Notes under the pieces: model-generated
Told to the model about the DNA's origin: nothing
Databases searched by the model: none
The model's input: only the letters and a program-made list of their open reading frames with translations
Program-made: the position numbers and the translations under genes
Part shown: positions 8,337-16,701 of the stretch, in pieces
Layout of the letters: each line of letters begins with the position of its first letter
How positions within the stretch are numbered: the stretch's first letter is position 1
Source of the DNA: Afifellaceae bacterium
GTDB lineage: Bacteria > Pseudomonadota > Alphaproteobacteria > Rhizobiales > Afifellaceae
Length of the DNA stretch: 64,000 bases
Direction of reading: 5' to 3'
Assembly: GCA_028284625.1 (NCBI GenBank)
Contig: JANQRH010000016.1
Coordinates: 124,001 to 188,000 of the forward strand

Positions 8337-9263
8337 CTAAAAGGCGACGAACGCGTCGGCCACGAGGCCGGCGAAGATGATCCATCCTGTGATCGAATTG
8401 GCGCGGAAACGCGCCAAGCAGTTTGGCGGATCGTCGGGAACGAGGGTGACGATCAGCCACATCGCATGAAGTAACGCCGCACCAAGCGCGGCGAAGGCGA
8501 ACAATCCGGCGTCAGCCAGCGCAAAAGCGAGTCCGAATAGCACGAACGCCGCGACATAGAAGGCAGCGATGCCGCTTTGCGAGCGCCGGCCGAAAAGCCG
8601 GGCCGTGGAGCGCACGCCGATCAGCGCATCGTCTTCCTTGTCCTGCAGCGCGTAGATCGTGTCGTAGCCGATCGTCCATAAGACCGCGCCGACATAAAGC
8701 ACGATCGGCGCAACGGAGAGCTCTCCGAAGACAGCAGCCCAGCCGACCAGCGCGCCCCACGAAAACGCCAGGCCGAGCACGAATTGCGGCCAGTCGGTCA
8801 CGCGCTTGGCGAAGGGATAGGCGGCGACCACGAGCAATGATGCGAGGCCGATTGCGATGGTGAAGAGATTGAACTGGATAAGCACCAGCGCGCCGACCAG
8901 GGCCTGCAGCACGAGAAACACCAGCGCCTGCATTGGCGTCACCGCGCCGGCAGGCAGCGGGCGATTGCGGGTGCGCTCAACATGCGCATCGAAATCGCGG
9001 TCGATCAGATCATTGTAGGTGCAGCCGGCGCCGCGCATGGCGATTGCGCCGATCAAGAAGAGGAGAAGGTGCCAGACATTCGGCACCGTGTGCCCGGCGG
9101 CGACGGCAGCCAACGCCGCCGACCACCAGCACGGCCATAGCAGCAGCCACCAACCGATCGGCCGATCCCAGCGGGCCAGCCGGCCATACGGCTTCAGCCA
9201 TTCCGGCGCGAAGCGGTCCAGCCAGTTCCGCGGCGGGGCGTCGGGAAGAACGTGGGCCGTCAT
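8337..9263 (-). CDS. ubiA: 4-hydroxybenzoate polyprenyltransferase
   Basis: UbiA attaches the polyprenyl tail to 4-hydroxybenzoate in ubiquinone synthesis and lies in the inner membrane. The 308-residue protein has about eight to nine hydrophobic helices and both Asp-rich prenyl diphosphate motifs: NDLIDRDFDAHVERTRNRPL near residue 85 and GYDTIYALQDKEDD near 205. The ATG at 9263 opens MTAHVLPDAPP, ahead of the family's LARWDRPIGWWLLLWPCWW; the longer open frame upstream has no support. Divergent from purD, with 105 bases between the start codons. Confidence 0.95.
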   Translation of the reverse strand: MTAHVLPDAPPRNWLDRFAPEWLKPYGRLARWDRPIGWWLLLWPCWWSAALAAVAAGHTVPNVWHLLLFLIGAIAMRGAGCTYNDLIDRDFDAHVERTRNRPLPAGAVTPMQALVFLVLQALVGALVLIQFNLFTIAIGLASLLVVAAYPFAKRVTDWPQFVLGLAFSWGALVGWAAVFGELSVAPIVLYVGAVLWTIGYDTIYALQDKEDDALIGVRSTARLFGRRSQSGIAAFYVAAFVLFGLAFALADAGLFAFAALGAALLHAMWLIVTLVPDDPPNCLARFRANSITGWIIFAGLVADAFVAF

Positions 9264-9368
9264 GGTTGCGTGGTCGCGCGCTGGACCCCCCGCGTCAAGC
9301 TCACCGCCGTTCCGCACTTGAACACACATCGTCGCATGGTAATCGAGCGGTCTTAAATGGGGGCGGCC

Positions 9369-10625
9369 ATGAAAGTCCTTCTCATCGGATCGGGCGGGCG
9401 CGAACACTCGCTGGCCTGGGCGCTTGCGGCCTCGCCGCTTCTGACCAAGCTCTATGCCGCGCCGGGCAATGGCGGCATCTCTGACGTCGCGGAATGCGTT
9501 GCGCTTGATGTGAGCGACCACGCCGCGTTGGTGGGCTTCTGCCGCGACAACGCCATCGACCTGGTCGTTATCGGACCCGAAGCGCCGCTGGTCGCCGGAC
9601 TGGTCGACGACCTTGAGGCTGCCGGCATTCGCGCCTTTGGTCCGACCAAGGCGGCCGCGCAGATTGAGGGCTCCAAGGGCTTCACCAAAGAGCTCTGCCG
9701 CGACGCCGGCATCCCAACCGCCGCCTATCGGCACTTCACCGATCATGACGCGGCGCGCGACTATGTGCGCTCGCATCCCCTCCCCGTCGTGGTGAAGGCG
9801 GACGGGCTTGCCGCCGGCAAGGGCGTCACGGTCGCCGTCAGCCATGACGAGGCGATGGAAGCGCTCCACGCCATCTTCGCGGAAGCCGACGCGGCCGTCG
9901 TGATCGAGGCGTTCCTGGACGGCGAGGAGGCGAGCGTCTTCGCGCTCTCAGACGGGCAGCACGTCATCCCGTTCGGCACGGCGCAGGACCACAAGCGCGC
10001 CTTTGACGGCGACACCGGCCCCAATACCGGTGGCATGGGCGCCTATTCGCCAGCACCTGTGGTGACGGAGGCGATGATGGCGCGCGTCATGGCGGAGATC
10101 ATCGAACCGACGGTCGCAGCGTTGGCCGCGCGCGGCATAAGCTATCGCGGCGTGCTCTATGCCGGGCTGATGATCGATGCGGAGGGGCCGAAGCTCATCG
10201 AATACAACGCCCGCTTCGGCGATCCGGAGTGCCAGGTGCTGATGCTGCGGCTGAAGGATGATCTTCTTGCCATCCTCAATGCGGCGGTGGACGGCGCGCT
10301 CGATCAGACCGGCGTCCGGTGGTGCGACGACGCGGCGCTGAGCGTGGTCGTTGCCACCAAGGGCTATCCCGGCGCCTATGCGAGCGGCACCGAAATCAAA
10401 GGGCTTTCAGAAGCCGCCGCACCGGCCGGCGTGGAGATCTTTCACGCCGGAACCCGTCGCGATGGTGAACGCATCCTTTCCGCCGGCGGGCGGGTGCTCG
10501 GGGTCTCGGCGATCGGCGAAACGATCGCCGAAGCGCAGGCGCACGCCTATGAGGCGGTCGACCGCATCGACTGGGATGATGGCTTCTGCCGCCGCGATAT
10601 CGGCTGGCGCGCGCTAAACCGGTAA
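9369..10625 (+). CDS. purD: Phosphoribosylamine-glycine ligase
   Basis: GAR synthetase, the second step of purine synthesis, joining glycine to 5-phosphoribosylamine with ATP in the cytosol. The 418-residue protein begins KVLLIGSGGREHSLAWAL, the standard N-terminus, so the ATG at 9369 is chosen over the ATG 12 bases earlier. The ATP-grasp region shows VVKADGLAAGKGVTVA, EAFLDGEEASVF and EYNARFGDPECQ (metal and ATP ligands). It stands alone between ubiA and the patatin gene rather than in a pur operon. Confidence 0.97.
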   Translation: MKVLLIGSGGREHSLAWALAASPLLTKLYAAPGNGGISDVAECVALDVSDHAALVGFCRDNAIDLVVIGPEAPLVAGLVDDLEAAGIRAFGPTKAAAQIEGSKGFTKELCRDAGIPTAAYRHFTDHDAARDYVRSHPLPVVVKADGLAAGKGVTVAVSHDEAMEALHAIFAEADAAVVIEAFLDGEEASVFALSDGQHVIPFGTAQDHKRAFDGDTGPNTGGMGAYSPAPVVTEAMMARVMAEIIEPTVAALAARGISYRGVLYAGLMIDAEGPKLIEYNARFGDPECQVLMLRLKDDLLAILNAAVDGALDQTGVRWCDDAALSVVVATKGYPGAYASGTEIKGLSEAAAPAGVEIFHAGTRRDGERILSAGGRVLGVSAIGETIAEAQAHAYEAVDRIDWDDGFCRRDIGWRALNR

Positions 10626-10720
10626 GCACGCTGGTTAACCGGCCATATCGAATTTCTGATGTATTGTGTACTTGTTGCGGCATGTTTGTCTCGCCAGGTT
10701 CTGCGTGAAGGGACGCTGCC

Positions 10721-11770
10721 ATGTCGGCTGAAACGCGTATCGGATTGGCGCTGGGGGGTGGTGGCGCACGCGGGATGGCGCACATCCTGGTGTGCGAAGC
10801 CTTCGACGAACTCGGCGTTAAGCCGGCGCTGATCGCCGGCACGTCGATCGGCGCGATCATCGGCGCCGGCTATGCGGCGGGCTTTTCCGGCAAAGAGATG
10901 CGCGACAGTTCCTGCGCCTTCTACGCCAACCGACGGGAAGTTCTGGCGCGGCTGTGGCGTGTACGGCCGGTGGGATTCACGGACCTCCTGCGGCGGCGGA
11001 GCCTGACGCCGCAATTCGACGCCAACCTCATCCTTGAGACGTTCGTGCCGGGCTATGACCTTCTGCCGGAGACGTTCGAACAGCTCGCCATCCCGCTGAA
11101 GGTGGTCGCCACCGACTTCTACGCCTGGACCGAAGCGGTGATGACGCATGGTCCGCTCAAGCCGGCGATCGCCGCCTCGATCGCCATTCCGGCAATCTTC
11201 CGCCCCGTGGAGATGGACGACCGCGTGATGATCGACGGTGGCGCCTGTAATCCGCTGCCCTTCGACAACATTGCCGAATGCGATATCGGCGTGGCGTGCG
11301 ATGTCGCCGGCGGCCCGGCGGACATGTCCGGCACATCACCGGGGCTCCTGGAGTGCGTGGTCGGGGCCGCGCAGATCTCCATGCAATCGGTCATTCGCGA
11401 GAAGCTGAAATGGCATCAGCCGGACGTGCTGGTGCGGCCCGATATCAACGGCGTGTTCATCCTCGACTTCTTGAAGACGCAGGAGATTTTGGACAACAAC
11501 GTCGCCTTCAAGGACGATTTGAAGCGCCGGCTCGATCACGCCATCAACACGCCGTTTGAACTGCCCGACGACTCAGCGCCTGGCGCGGAAGAAGCTGCGC
11601 AGCAATTCGGACGCGGCGGCCTCACCCAGGCCGGAATAAACCTCTGGCGCATGGTGGCAGGCGGCGGCGGAAAAGAACCGGACGCCGTGGTCGACTCCGC
11701 CGGTCTTGGGGTCGGCGGCACCGTAATAGAGCCGGCGGATGCGGGCGAAGGAGATCGCGGCCGCGCATAA
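10721..11770 (+). CDS. Patatin-like phospholipase (RssA type)
   Basis: A cytosolic or peripheral serine lipid acyl hydrolase. The patatin domain fills residues 6-280: oxyanion loop LGGGGARG at 11-18, nucleophile elbow GTSIG with Ser42, and catalytic Asp172 in MIDGGACNP. Such proteins hydrolyse phospholipids or neutral lipids; the substrate here is unknown. The domain is complete by about residue 280, yet the frame continues 65 residues to 11770 across the 3' end of tadA on the other strand (198-base overlap, 11573-11770). That tail (GAEEAAQQFGRGG onward) looks like the reverse complement of conserved tadA rather than a domain, suggesting loss of the original stop codon or a frameshift near 11565. 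Confidence 0.85.
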   Translation: MSAETRIGLALGGGGARGMAHILVCEAFDELGVKPALIAGTSIGAIIGAGYAAGFSGKEMRDSSCAFYANRREVLARLWRVRPVGFTDLLRRRSLTPQFDANLILETFVPGYDLLPETFEQLAIPLKVVATDFYAWTEAVMTHGPLKPAIAASIAIPAIFRPVEMDDRVMIDGGACNPLPFDNIAECDIGVACDVAGGPADMSGTSPGLLECVVGAAQISMQSVIREKLKWHQPDVLVRPDINGVFILDFLKTQEILDNNVAFKDDLKRRLDHAINTPFELPDDSAPGAEEAAQQFGRGGLTQAGINLWRMVAGGGGKEPDAVVDSAGLGVGGTVIEPADAGEGDRGRA

Positions 11771-12025
11771 GGTGCAGGGCTCCAGGGTCACGTAGAGATC
11801 GCAGGCCGCGAGCCGCTCGTTGCCAAGCTCTTCCGACGCGCTGCGGATCACCAAAATCTCAGCATGGGCGGTCACGTCATTAAGCTCGCGCGTGCGGTTC
11901 CCCGCCGCGGCCAGCACCTTGCCGTCGCAAACCAGAACCGCGCCGACGGGGGCCTCGCCGCGCGCGCCGGCGGCCCTCGCCTCCTCCAGAGCCTGCTGCA
12001 TGAAGTCCGTGCGGCTGGTGCTCAT
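11573..12025 (-). CDS. tadA: tRNA-specific adenosine deaminase
   Basis: TadA converts the wobble adenosine A34 of tRNA-Arg(ACG) to inosine. The 150-residue protein from the ATG at 12025 has the zinc site of the cytidine deaminase fold: TAHAEI (His54, catalytic Glu56) and LEPCTLC (Cys84, Cys87), followed by RIRRLYYGAADPKTGG. The ATG at 12142 frame extension was rejected because it runs into the neighbouring gene and lacks family sequence. Its last 66 codons are overlapped antisense by the patatin frame. Divergent from rluB with only 35 bases between start codons. Confidence 0.95.
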   Translation of the reverse strand: MSTSRTDFMQQALEEARAAGARGEAPVGAVLVCDGKVLAAAGNRTRELNDVTAHAEILVIRSASEELGNERLAACDLYVTLEPCTLCAAAISFARIRRLYYGAADPKTGGVDHGVRFFSAAACHHAPEVYSGLGEAAASELLRSFFRARR

Positions 12026-12060
12026 CTCGCGTCGCGTCGGCTCGTTTGGTATGGAGCCGC

Positions 12061-12981
12061 ATGAGTGGCGGGGCTCGGGACAAAAAACAAGCGCGGCAAA
12101 TAGCCGACGCGACGGGCGAACGCATCGCCAAGCGGATCGCACGGGCGGGCCATTGCTCGCGGCGCGACGCTGAGCGGCTGATTACAGCGGGACGCGTGCG
12201 TCTGAACGGGAGGGTCATCTCCTCGCCGGCGATCAACGTCACCGACGCCGATACGATCGACATTGACGGCGAGCCGCTCGCCGCACGGGAACGCACGCGG
12301 CTGTGGCTTTTCCACAAGCCGAAAGGGCTGGTGACGACCAATCGCGACCCGGAAGGCAGGCCGACGATCTTTTCAGCCCTGCCGGCGGCGCTGCCGCGCG
12401 TCGTGACGGTCGGCCGGCTCGACATCAACACCGAGGGTCTGCTCATTCTCACCAATGATGGCGGGCTGGCGCGGCAGCTTGAGCTACCCGCCACCGGGTG
12501 GATGCGGCGCTATCGCGTGCGCGCGCATGGCATTGTGGAGCAGCCCGCACTTGATGCGCTGTCGCGCGGCGTCGCCATTGACGGCATGGTCTATGGCGCG
12601 ATCGAAGCGACGGTCGATCGCGTGCAGGGCAGTCATGTATGGCTGACGTTCGGCCTCCGGGAGGGCAAGAACCGCGAGGTCCGACGCGTGCTTGAACATC
12701 TGGGGCTCGCCGTCAGCCGGCTCATCCGCATCTCGTATGGTCCGTTTCAGCTTGGGGACCTCAGCGCAAGGGAGGTGCGCGAGGTGCGTGGGCGGGTTTT
12801 GCGCGACCAGCTCGGCGCAAAGCTGGCGCGCGCCGCCGGCGTCGATTTCGACGCGCCGGTGCGGGCGCCGGAGAAGCAAGGCAGCAAGGCTTCAACAGAC
12901 ACGCGCGCGGCGAAGACAAAACCGTCGGCTAAGAGAAAGCCGCGCCGGGGCACGCATGCGAATCGTCGGCGGGCGCCTTAA
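12061..12981 (+). CDS. rluB: 23S rRNA pseudouridine synthase, RluB/RsuA family
   Basis: Converts a uridine in 23S rRNA (U2605 in the E. coli RluB case) to pseudouridine. An N-terminal S4 RNA-binding domain (ERIAKRIARAGHCSRRDAERL, then GRVRLNGRVI) is followed by the RsuA-type catalytic core with GRLDINTEGLLILTND, where Asp is the catalytic residue, and by GKNREVRRVLEHLGLAVSRLIR. A lysine/arginine-rich tail of about 45 residues ends the 306-residue protein. The ATG at 12061 is used; a TTG 15 bases earlier is less likely. The 3' end overlaps rsmD by 26 bases. Confidence 0.92.
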   Translation: MSGGARDKKQARQIADATGERIAKRIARAGHCSRRDAERLITAGRVRLNGRVISSPAINVTDADTIDIDGEPLAARERTRLWLFHKPKGLVTTNRDPEGRPTIFSALPAALPRVVTVGRLDINTEGLLILTNDGGLARQLELPATGWMRRYRVRAHGIVEQPALDALSRGVAIDGMVYGAIEATVDRVQGSHVWLTFGLREGKNREVRRVLEHLGLAVSRLIRISYGPFQLGDLSAREVREVRGRVLRDQLGAKLARAAGVDFDAPVRAPEKQGSKASTDTRAAKTKPSAKRKPRRGTHANRRRAP

Positions 12982-13516
12982 AGGGCGGGCGCTTGTCGGG
13001 CCGGGGTCGAACGCCATCCGCCCGACCAGCGACCGGCTGCGCGAGACGCTGTTCAACGTGCTGCATCATGCGCACGGCCTGCCGCGGCCGGAGACGCGGG
13101 CGCTCGATCTTTTCGCCGGGACCGGGGCGCTCGGGTTGGAAGCGCTGTCGCGCAGCGCAAGCCAGGTGCTCTTCGTGGAAACGAGCGTGGAAGGCCGCGG
13201 CCTCATCCGATCCAACATCGAGGCGCTGGGGCTCACGGGCGTCACGCGCATCTTGCGCCGCGACGCGACCGACCTCGGCTGCGCCGGTACGATCCAGCCG
13301 TTCGATCTGGTGTTCTGCGATCCGCCCTATGGCAAGGGCTTGGGCGAGAAAGCGCTCGCCGCCGCCGCGCGCGGCGGATGGCTGAAGCCAGGCGCGCTTT
13401 GTGTCTTGGAGGAGCGGGCCGGCGCGGACGTTATTCTGCCTGATGATTTCGAGGTGCTGGACCGCCGCACGGCCGGCGACAGCCAGATCGTCATGGCTGC
13501 GTGGGATGCAGGCTAG
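12956..13516 (+). CDS. rsmD: 16S rRNA (guanine966-N2)-methyltransferase
   Basis: RsmD methylates G966 of 16S rRNA using S-adenosylmethionine. The 186-residue protein opens MRIVGGRLKGRALVGP and IRPTSDRLRETLFNVL, then SAM motif I LDLFAGTGALGLEALSR and the catalytic DPPY motif in FCDPPYGKGL. The ATG at 12956 lies inside the end of rluB, so the two ribosomal RNA modification genes are likely co-translated. The stop overlaps the convergent mutL stop by 4 bases. Confidence 0.95.
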   Translation: MRIVGGRLKGRALVGPGSNAIRPTSDRLRETLFNVLHHAHGLPRPETRALDLFAGTGALGLEALSRSASQVLFVETSVEGRGLIRSNIEALGLTGVTRILRRDATDLGCAGTIQPFDLVFCDPPYGKGLGEKALAAAARGGWLKPGALCVLEERAGADVILPDDFEVLDRRTAGDSQIVMAAWDAG

Positions 13517-15315
13517 CGCCGCCCGAAGAGCCGCTCCACGTCGGCGAGCTTCAGCTCCACATAGGTCGGGCGGCCGTGATTGCATTGGCCCGATTGCGGC
13601 GTCGCCTCCATCTCGCGCAGAAGCGCGTCCATCTCCTCAGGCCGCAGCCGGCGCCCGGCGCGGACGGAGCCGTAGCAGGCCATGGTCGCGGCGACATGGT
13701 CGAGCCGTTCCGCCAACCGCGTCGACGCATCCCATTCGGCAAGGTCGTCGGCGATGTCGCGAATGAGCGCCTTGGCGTCCAACTCGCCGAGCATGGCGGG
13801 CGTCTCCGTCACAGCCACGGCGCCGGGCCCGAACGGCTCTACGACGAGCCCCACGTCCTTCAGTTCGTCGGCGCGCGCATTGAGGCGATCAACATCGTCG
13901 CGCGGCAGCTCGACCACTTCGGGAATGAGCAGAATCTGCCGCGCCAAAGCCTTGCCTTGGAACCCGGCCTTGAGCCTCTCATAGACGATACGCTCATGCG
14001 CGGCGTGCTGATCGACGATGACTAGGCCGTCATGCGTCTGCGCGACGATGTAATTGGCATGAAGCTGCGCGCGCGCCGCGCCGAGCGGCTGATCCAGTGC
14101 GGCTTGATCGGGTTCGGCCAGCGTGGCGCGGGCATCGGCCGACGGCCGATCGATCGTATCGAATCCCGCCTGCGCCGCCTCACCAAAACCCTGCGGCGAT
14201 GAGGGGGCAAGCGACGGGGCCGCCCAGCCGTCCCAATTCGCATCGCTCCTGCGGGGCGGCGACGCGGATGCCGGCCGCAAGGCGTCGCGCGTGGCGGAAC
14301 CGACGCTTGAGGCCGCGCGCACACCGTGCTCGGCAAGCGCGTCGCGGATCGCCCCGATGATCAGCCCGCGTATCAGTCCGGAATCGCGGAAGCGCACCTC
14401 AAGCTTGGCGGGGTGCACGTTCACGTCGAACTCGGCGGGGTCCAATTCCAGAAACAGCGACACGATTGGGAACCGGTCGCGGGCGAGCACGTCGGCATAG
14501 GCGGCGCGCAAGGCGCCGGAGAGAAGCGGGTCGCGGAGCGGCCGCCGATTCACAAAGAGAAATTGCTGCAGCGAGTTGGCACGATTGAAGGTCGGCAGTC
14601 CGGCGAGGCCCGTCAGCATCACACCTTCGCGTTCCGCCGCGATGGGCATGGCATTCTCAACAAACGCCGCGCCCATCACGTCGGCGGCGCGCCGCCGCCC
14701 GGCGCCGTCGCCTTGCTGCGGCGCGTAATCCAGCGGCATCCGGTCAGAGCCCGAAAGAACGAAGCGCACATCAGGATGCGCCAAGGCCAAGCGCCGCACC
14801 GTGTCAGCGACGGCATTCGCCTCCGCGCGGTCGGAGCGCAGAAACTTCAGCCGCGCCGGCGTAGCAAAGAAGAGATCGCGCACCTCAACCTGCGTGCCCA
14901 TCGCGCGGCTCGCCGGTTCGGGCGCGCCAAGCCGGCCGCCATCCACGTCGAGCGACCAGGCATGCTCTTCATCAGCGTGACGCGACTGGATGGTGACGCG
15001 TGCCACGGCGCCGATCGACGCCAGCGCCTCGCCGCGAAAGCCGAGCGTGGCGACGTCATCCAAGGCTTCGCCGGGGAGCTTCGACGTGCAGTGCCGCGAC
15101 ACGGCAAGCTCCAGCTCGTCGCGGCGCATGCCGACGCCATCATCGGCGACGCGGATCAGGCTCTTGCCGCCGCCGGCCGTGACGATGTCGATGGACGCCG
15201 CGCCGGCATCGAGCGCGTTCTCCACGAGCTCCTTGACGACGCTCGCCGGCCGCTCGACGACCTCGCCGGCGGCGATGCGGTTGATGACGTGATCCGGCAG
15301 GCGGCGAATTGGCAA
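13513..15315 (-). CDS. mutL: DNA mismatch repair protein MutL (TTG start)
   Basis: MutL couples mismatch recognition by MutS to strand incision. The N-terminal GHKL ATPase shows ELVENALDAGAASIDI, VADDGVGM and TLGFRGEALASIG. Near residue 430 the C-terminal domain contains DQHAAHERIVYE, which fits the endonuclease motif DQHA-x2-E-x4-E found in MutL of bacteria without MutH. I place the start at the TTG at 15315, read as Met, because PIRRLPDHVINRIAAGEVVE then begins at residue 2 as in other MutL proteins and GGAGGAG stands 5 bases upstream of it. An ATG at 15363 would add 16 unrelated residues and skip that site. A variable linker lies between the two domains. Confidence 0.94.
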   Translation of the reverse strand: MPIRRLPDHVINRIAAGEVVERPASVVKELVENALDAGAASIDIVTAGGGKSLIRVADDGVGMRRDELELAVSRHCTSKLPGEALDDVATLGFRGEALASIGAVARVTIQSRHADEEHAWSLDVDGGRLGAPEPASRAMGTQVEVRDLFFATPARLKFLRSDRAEANAVADTVRRLALAHPDVRFVLSGSDRMPLDYAPQQGDGAGRRRAADVMGAAFVENAMPIAAEREGVMLTGLAGLPTFNRANSLQQFLFVNRRPLRDPLLSGALRAAYADVLARDRFPIVSLFLELDPAEFDVNVHPAKLEVRFRDSGLIRGLIIGAIRDALAEHGVRAASSVGSATRDALRPASASPPRRSDANWDGWAAPSLAPSSPQGFGEAAQAGFDTIDRPSADARATLAEPDQAALDQPLGAARAQLHANYIVAQTHDGLVIVDQHAAHERIVYERLKAGFQGKALARQILLIPEVVELPRDDVDRLNARADELKDVGLVVEPFGPGAVAVTETPAMLGELDAKALIRDIADDLAEWDASTRLAERLDHVAATMACYGSVRAGRRLRPEEMDALLREMEATPQSGQCNHGRPTYVELKLADVERLFGRR

Positions 15316-15397
15316 AGGGGCTCCTCCGCGCGGGAGCGAATCTCCGAAGCTGTCGTCGGACAATAGTGCCGGTAGAAGAAACCGACTAGCGCCCCAT

Positions 15398-15420
15398 CCA
15401 TTCTGATTAGATCAGAATGG
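15398..15420. repeat. Perfect 10-bp stem-loop upstream of mutL
   Basis: CCATTCTGAT and ATCAGAATGG form a perfect 10-bp inverted repeat with a 3-base loop, about 80 bases upstream of the mutL start. A run of seven T follows 10 bases after it on the plus strand. No rightward gene ends here, so a plain terminator role is unlikely; it may be the outer part of the dispersed repeat that follows, or a structure in the mutL leader. Confidence 0.5.
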
Positions 15421-15443
15421 CGGTTCGCTCTTTTTTTGATGAG

Positions 15444-15489
15444 GCATGATCTTATCCGAAAAGCGGTTCCCACTTTTCGGGATCATGCC
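15444..15489. repeat. Dispersed palindromic intergenic repeat, copy 1
   Basis: A 46-base palindromic element with outer arms GGCATGATC and GATCATGCC and inner arms CCGAAAAG / CTTTTCGG. A second copy is at 57903-57947. Elements with this core (CATGATC, TTATCCGAAAA, CCCACTT, CGGGATCATGC) occur in many rhizobial and related genomes. Here it abuts the stop codon of the leftward lipoprotein gene. As RNA it would fold into a long hairpin and could protect or end that message. Confidence 0.75.
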
Positions 15490-16128
15490 CTAGCGCCGAC
15501 CGCCCATAAGCCAGCGGAGCCACCCGCCACCGCTGGAGCCGCCACTGCCGTTGATGTTCTCAAATTCCGCCGGGGCGGAAGCGGACGGCTCGCGATACTG
15601 AGTGGGCGGGTCGGTCAAGAAGCGGCGCTCGCTGGACTGTCCGTAGCCCTCAGCCTCGGCAAGCGCTTTGCGGAACTCCTCCCGCTGGCGCTTGTTGTTG
15701 ACGATCGCGTAAGGCGAGCCCTCGTTCTCGACCGCCGGTGCTGAAGGCAATACGCCGACAAGCGGCTTCAACCGGCGATATTCGGCTTGGCTGCCGCCGT
15801 GGCGCGGATCGTTGCTTTCGTCGGGACGCATGGCGGCGATGCGCTCGTCACGGCCGACCGGCCAGTCAGGCGAAGTCGCCGCAGCGGTGTCAGCCGGTGC
15901 GGGAAGCTCCTCCGCACTCGGCGGCAAAACCAGTGGCGCGCGGGGCTGGTATTCGATCTCCTCTTCCTTCCGCTCGCCCAGGAAACCGCCCGTCATCTCG
16001 CGGAACATGGCGATCTCAGGCGATTCACCGGTGCCATAGGTAGCCGTCGGCGAGCAGCCGGCGATCCATGCCGGCGCAACCAGCACGGCAAGCAGTTTCG
16101 GCGCGGTGAGAATCAACCGACGGCGCAT
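15490..16128 (-). CDS. Putative lipoprotein of unknown function
   Basis: A 212-residue protein with an arginine-rich start, a hydrophobic stretch and a lipobox ending in WIAGC, so Cys25 should be lipidated. The mature part is rich in Pro, Glu and Ala with a low-complexity look, contains a small motif SPYAIVNNKRQREEFRKALAEAEGYG, and ends in a Gly/Ser/Trp/Arg segment. No enzyme domain is visible. It follows lspA, the signal peptidase for such proteins, by 77 bases in the same direction, and similar proteins occur near lspA, M16 peptidases and mutL in Hyphomicrobiales. Function unknown. Confidence 0.7.
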   Translation of the reverse strand: MRRRLILTAPKLLAVLVAPAWIAGCSPTATYGTGESPEIAMFREMTGGFLGERKEEEIEYQPRAPLVLPPSAEELPAPADTAAATSPDWPVGRDERIAAMRPDESNDPRHGGSQAEYRRLKPLVGVLPSAPAVENEGSPYAIVNNKRQREEFRKALAEAEGYGQSSERRFLTDPPTQYREPSASAPAEFENINGSGGSSGGGWLRWLMGGRR

Positions 16129-16205
16129 GGCCTAAATCCTTCGAATCCATGCCCTATAGCACGAACAGACGAGGCGGGCGACCTCCCTGATGTCACGGGC
16201 ATTTG

Positions 16206-16697
16206 TCACGTTTCCGTGGCGATTTGGGGGCGTTCCAGCAGCCAGGCGAGCACCAGCCCGATCACGCCGGCGACGATCCACGTGTCGGCCAGATTGAACA
16301 CGTACCACTCAAAGCCGCCGGCATAGAACAGAAAAAGATCGGCGACGGCGCCGTGGATCACGCGGTCGATCGCATTGGAGATTGCGCCGGCCATGATGAG
16401 ACCGAGCGCAAGCGCGGCCAGGACGCTGCGCGTCGACCACAGCCACCAGGCGAACAAGAGCCCGCCGCCGAAACCGATGGCTGTAAGCAGCCAGCGGCCG
16501 AGCTCACTCTCCTGCTGGAAGAGCCCGTAACTGACGCCGCGATTCCACACCATGACGAGATCAAGGAACGGCGTGACCGCCACCCGGCCCTTCTCATGGA
16601 GCGCGAAGGGACCGAGCGCCCACGCCTTCGTCGCCTGATCGACGATTACGCCAAGCGCCGCCACGGCATATCCGATCCACCGTGCGCTTTTCGACAT
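16206..16697 (-). CDS. lspA: Lipoprotein signal peptidase
   Basis: LspA cleaves the signal peptide of prolipoproteins after Lgt (encoded at 59160) has added diacylglycerol. The 163-residue inner-membrane protein has four hydrophobic segments and the two catalytic Asp motifs SNAIDRV and FNLADTWI. VVWNRGVSYGL matches the conserved Asn/Gly region, here MVWNRGVSYG. The start at 16697 gives MSKSARWIGYAVAALG and lies 4 bases after the ileS stop; the longer frame overlaps ileS and was rejected. Transcribed with ileS, a common pairing. Confidence 0.95.
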   Translation of the reverse strand: MSKSARWIGYAVAALGVIVDQATKAWALGPFALHEKGRVAVTPFLDLVMVWNRGVSYGLFQQESELGRWLLTAIGFGGGLLFAWWLWSTRSVLAALALGLIMAGAISNAIDRVIHGAVADLFLFYAGGFEWYVFNLADTWIVAGVIGLVLAWLLERPQIATET

Positions 16698-16701
16698 TCG
16701 C

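Noticed and set aside
9264..9869. Upstream extension of the ubiA frame.
   Set aside because: It is antisense to purD and lacks UbiA sequence; the ATG at 9263 fits the family.
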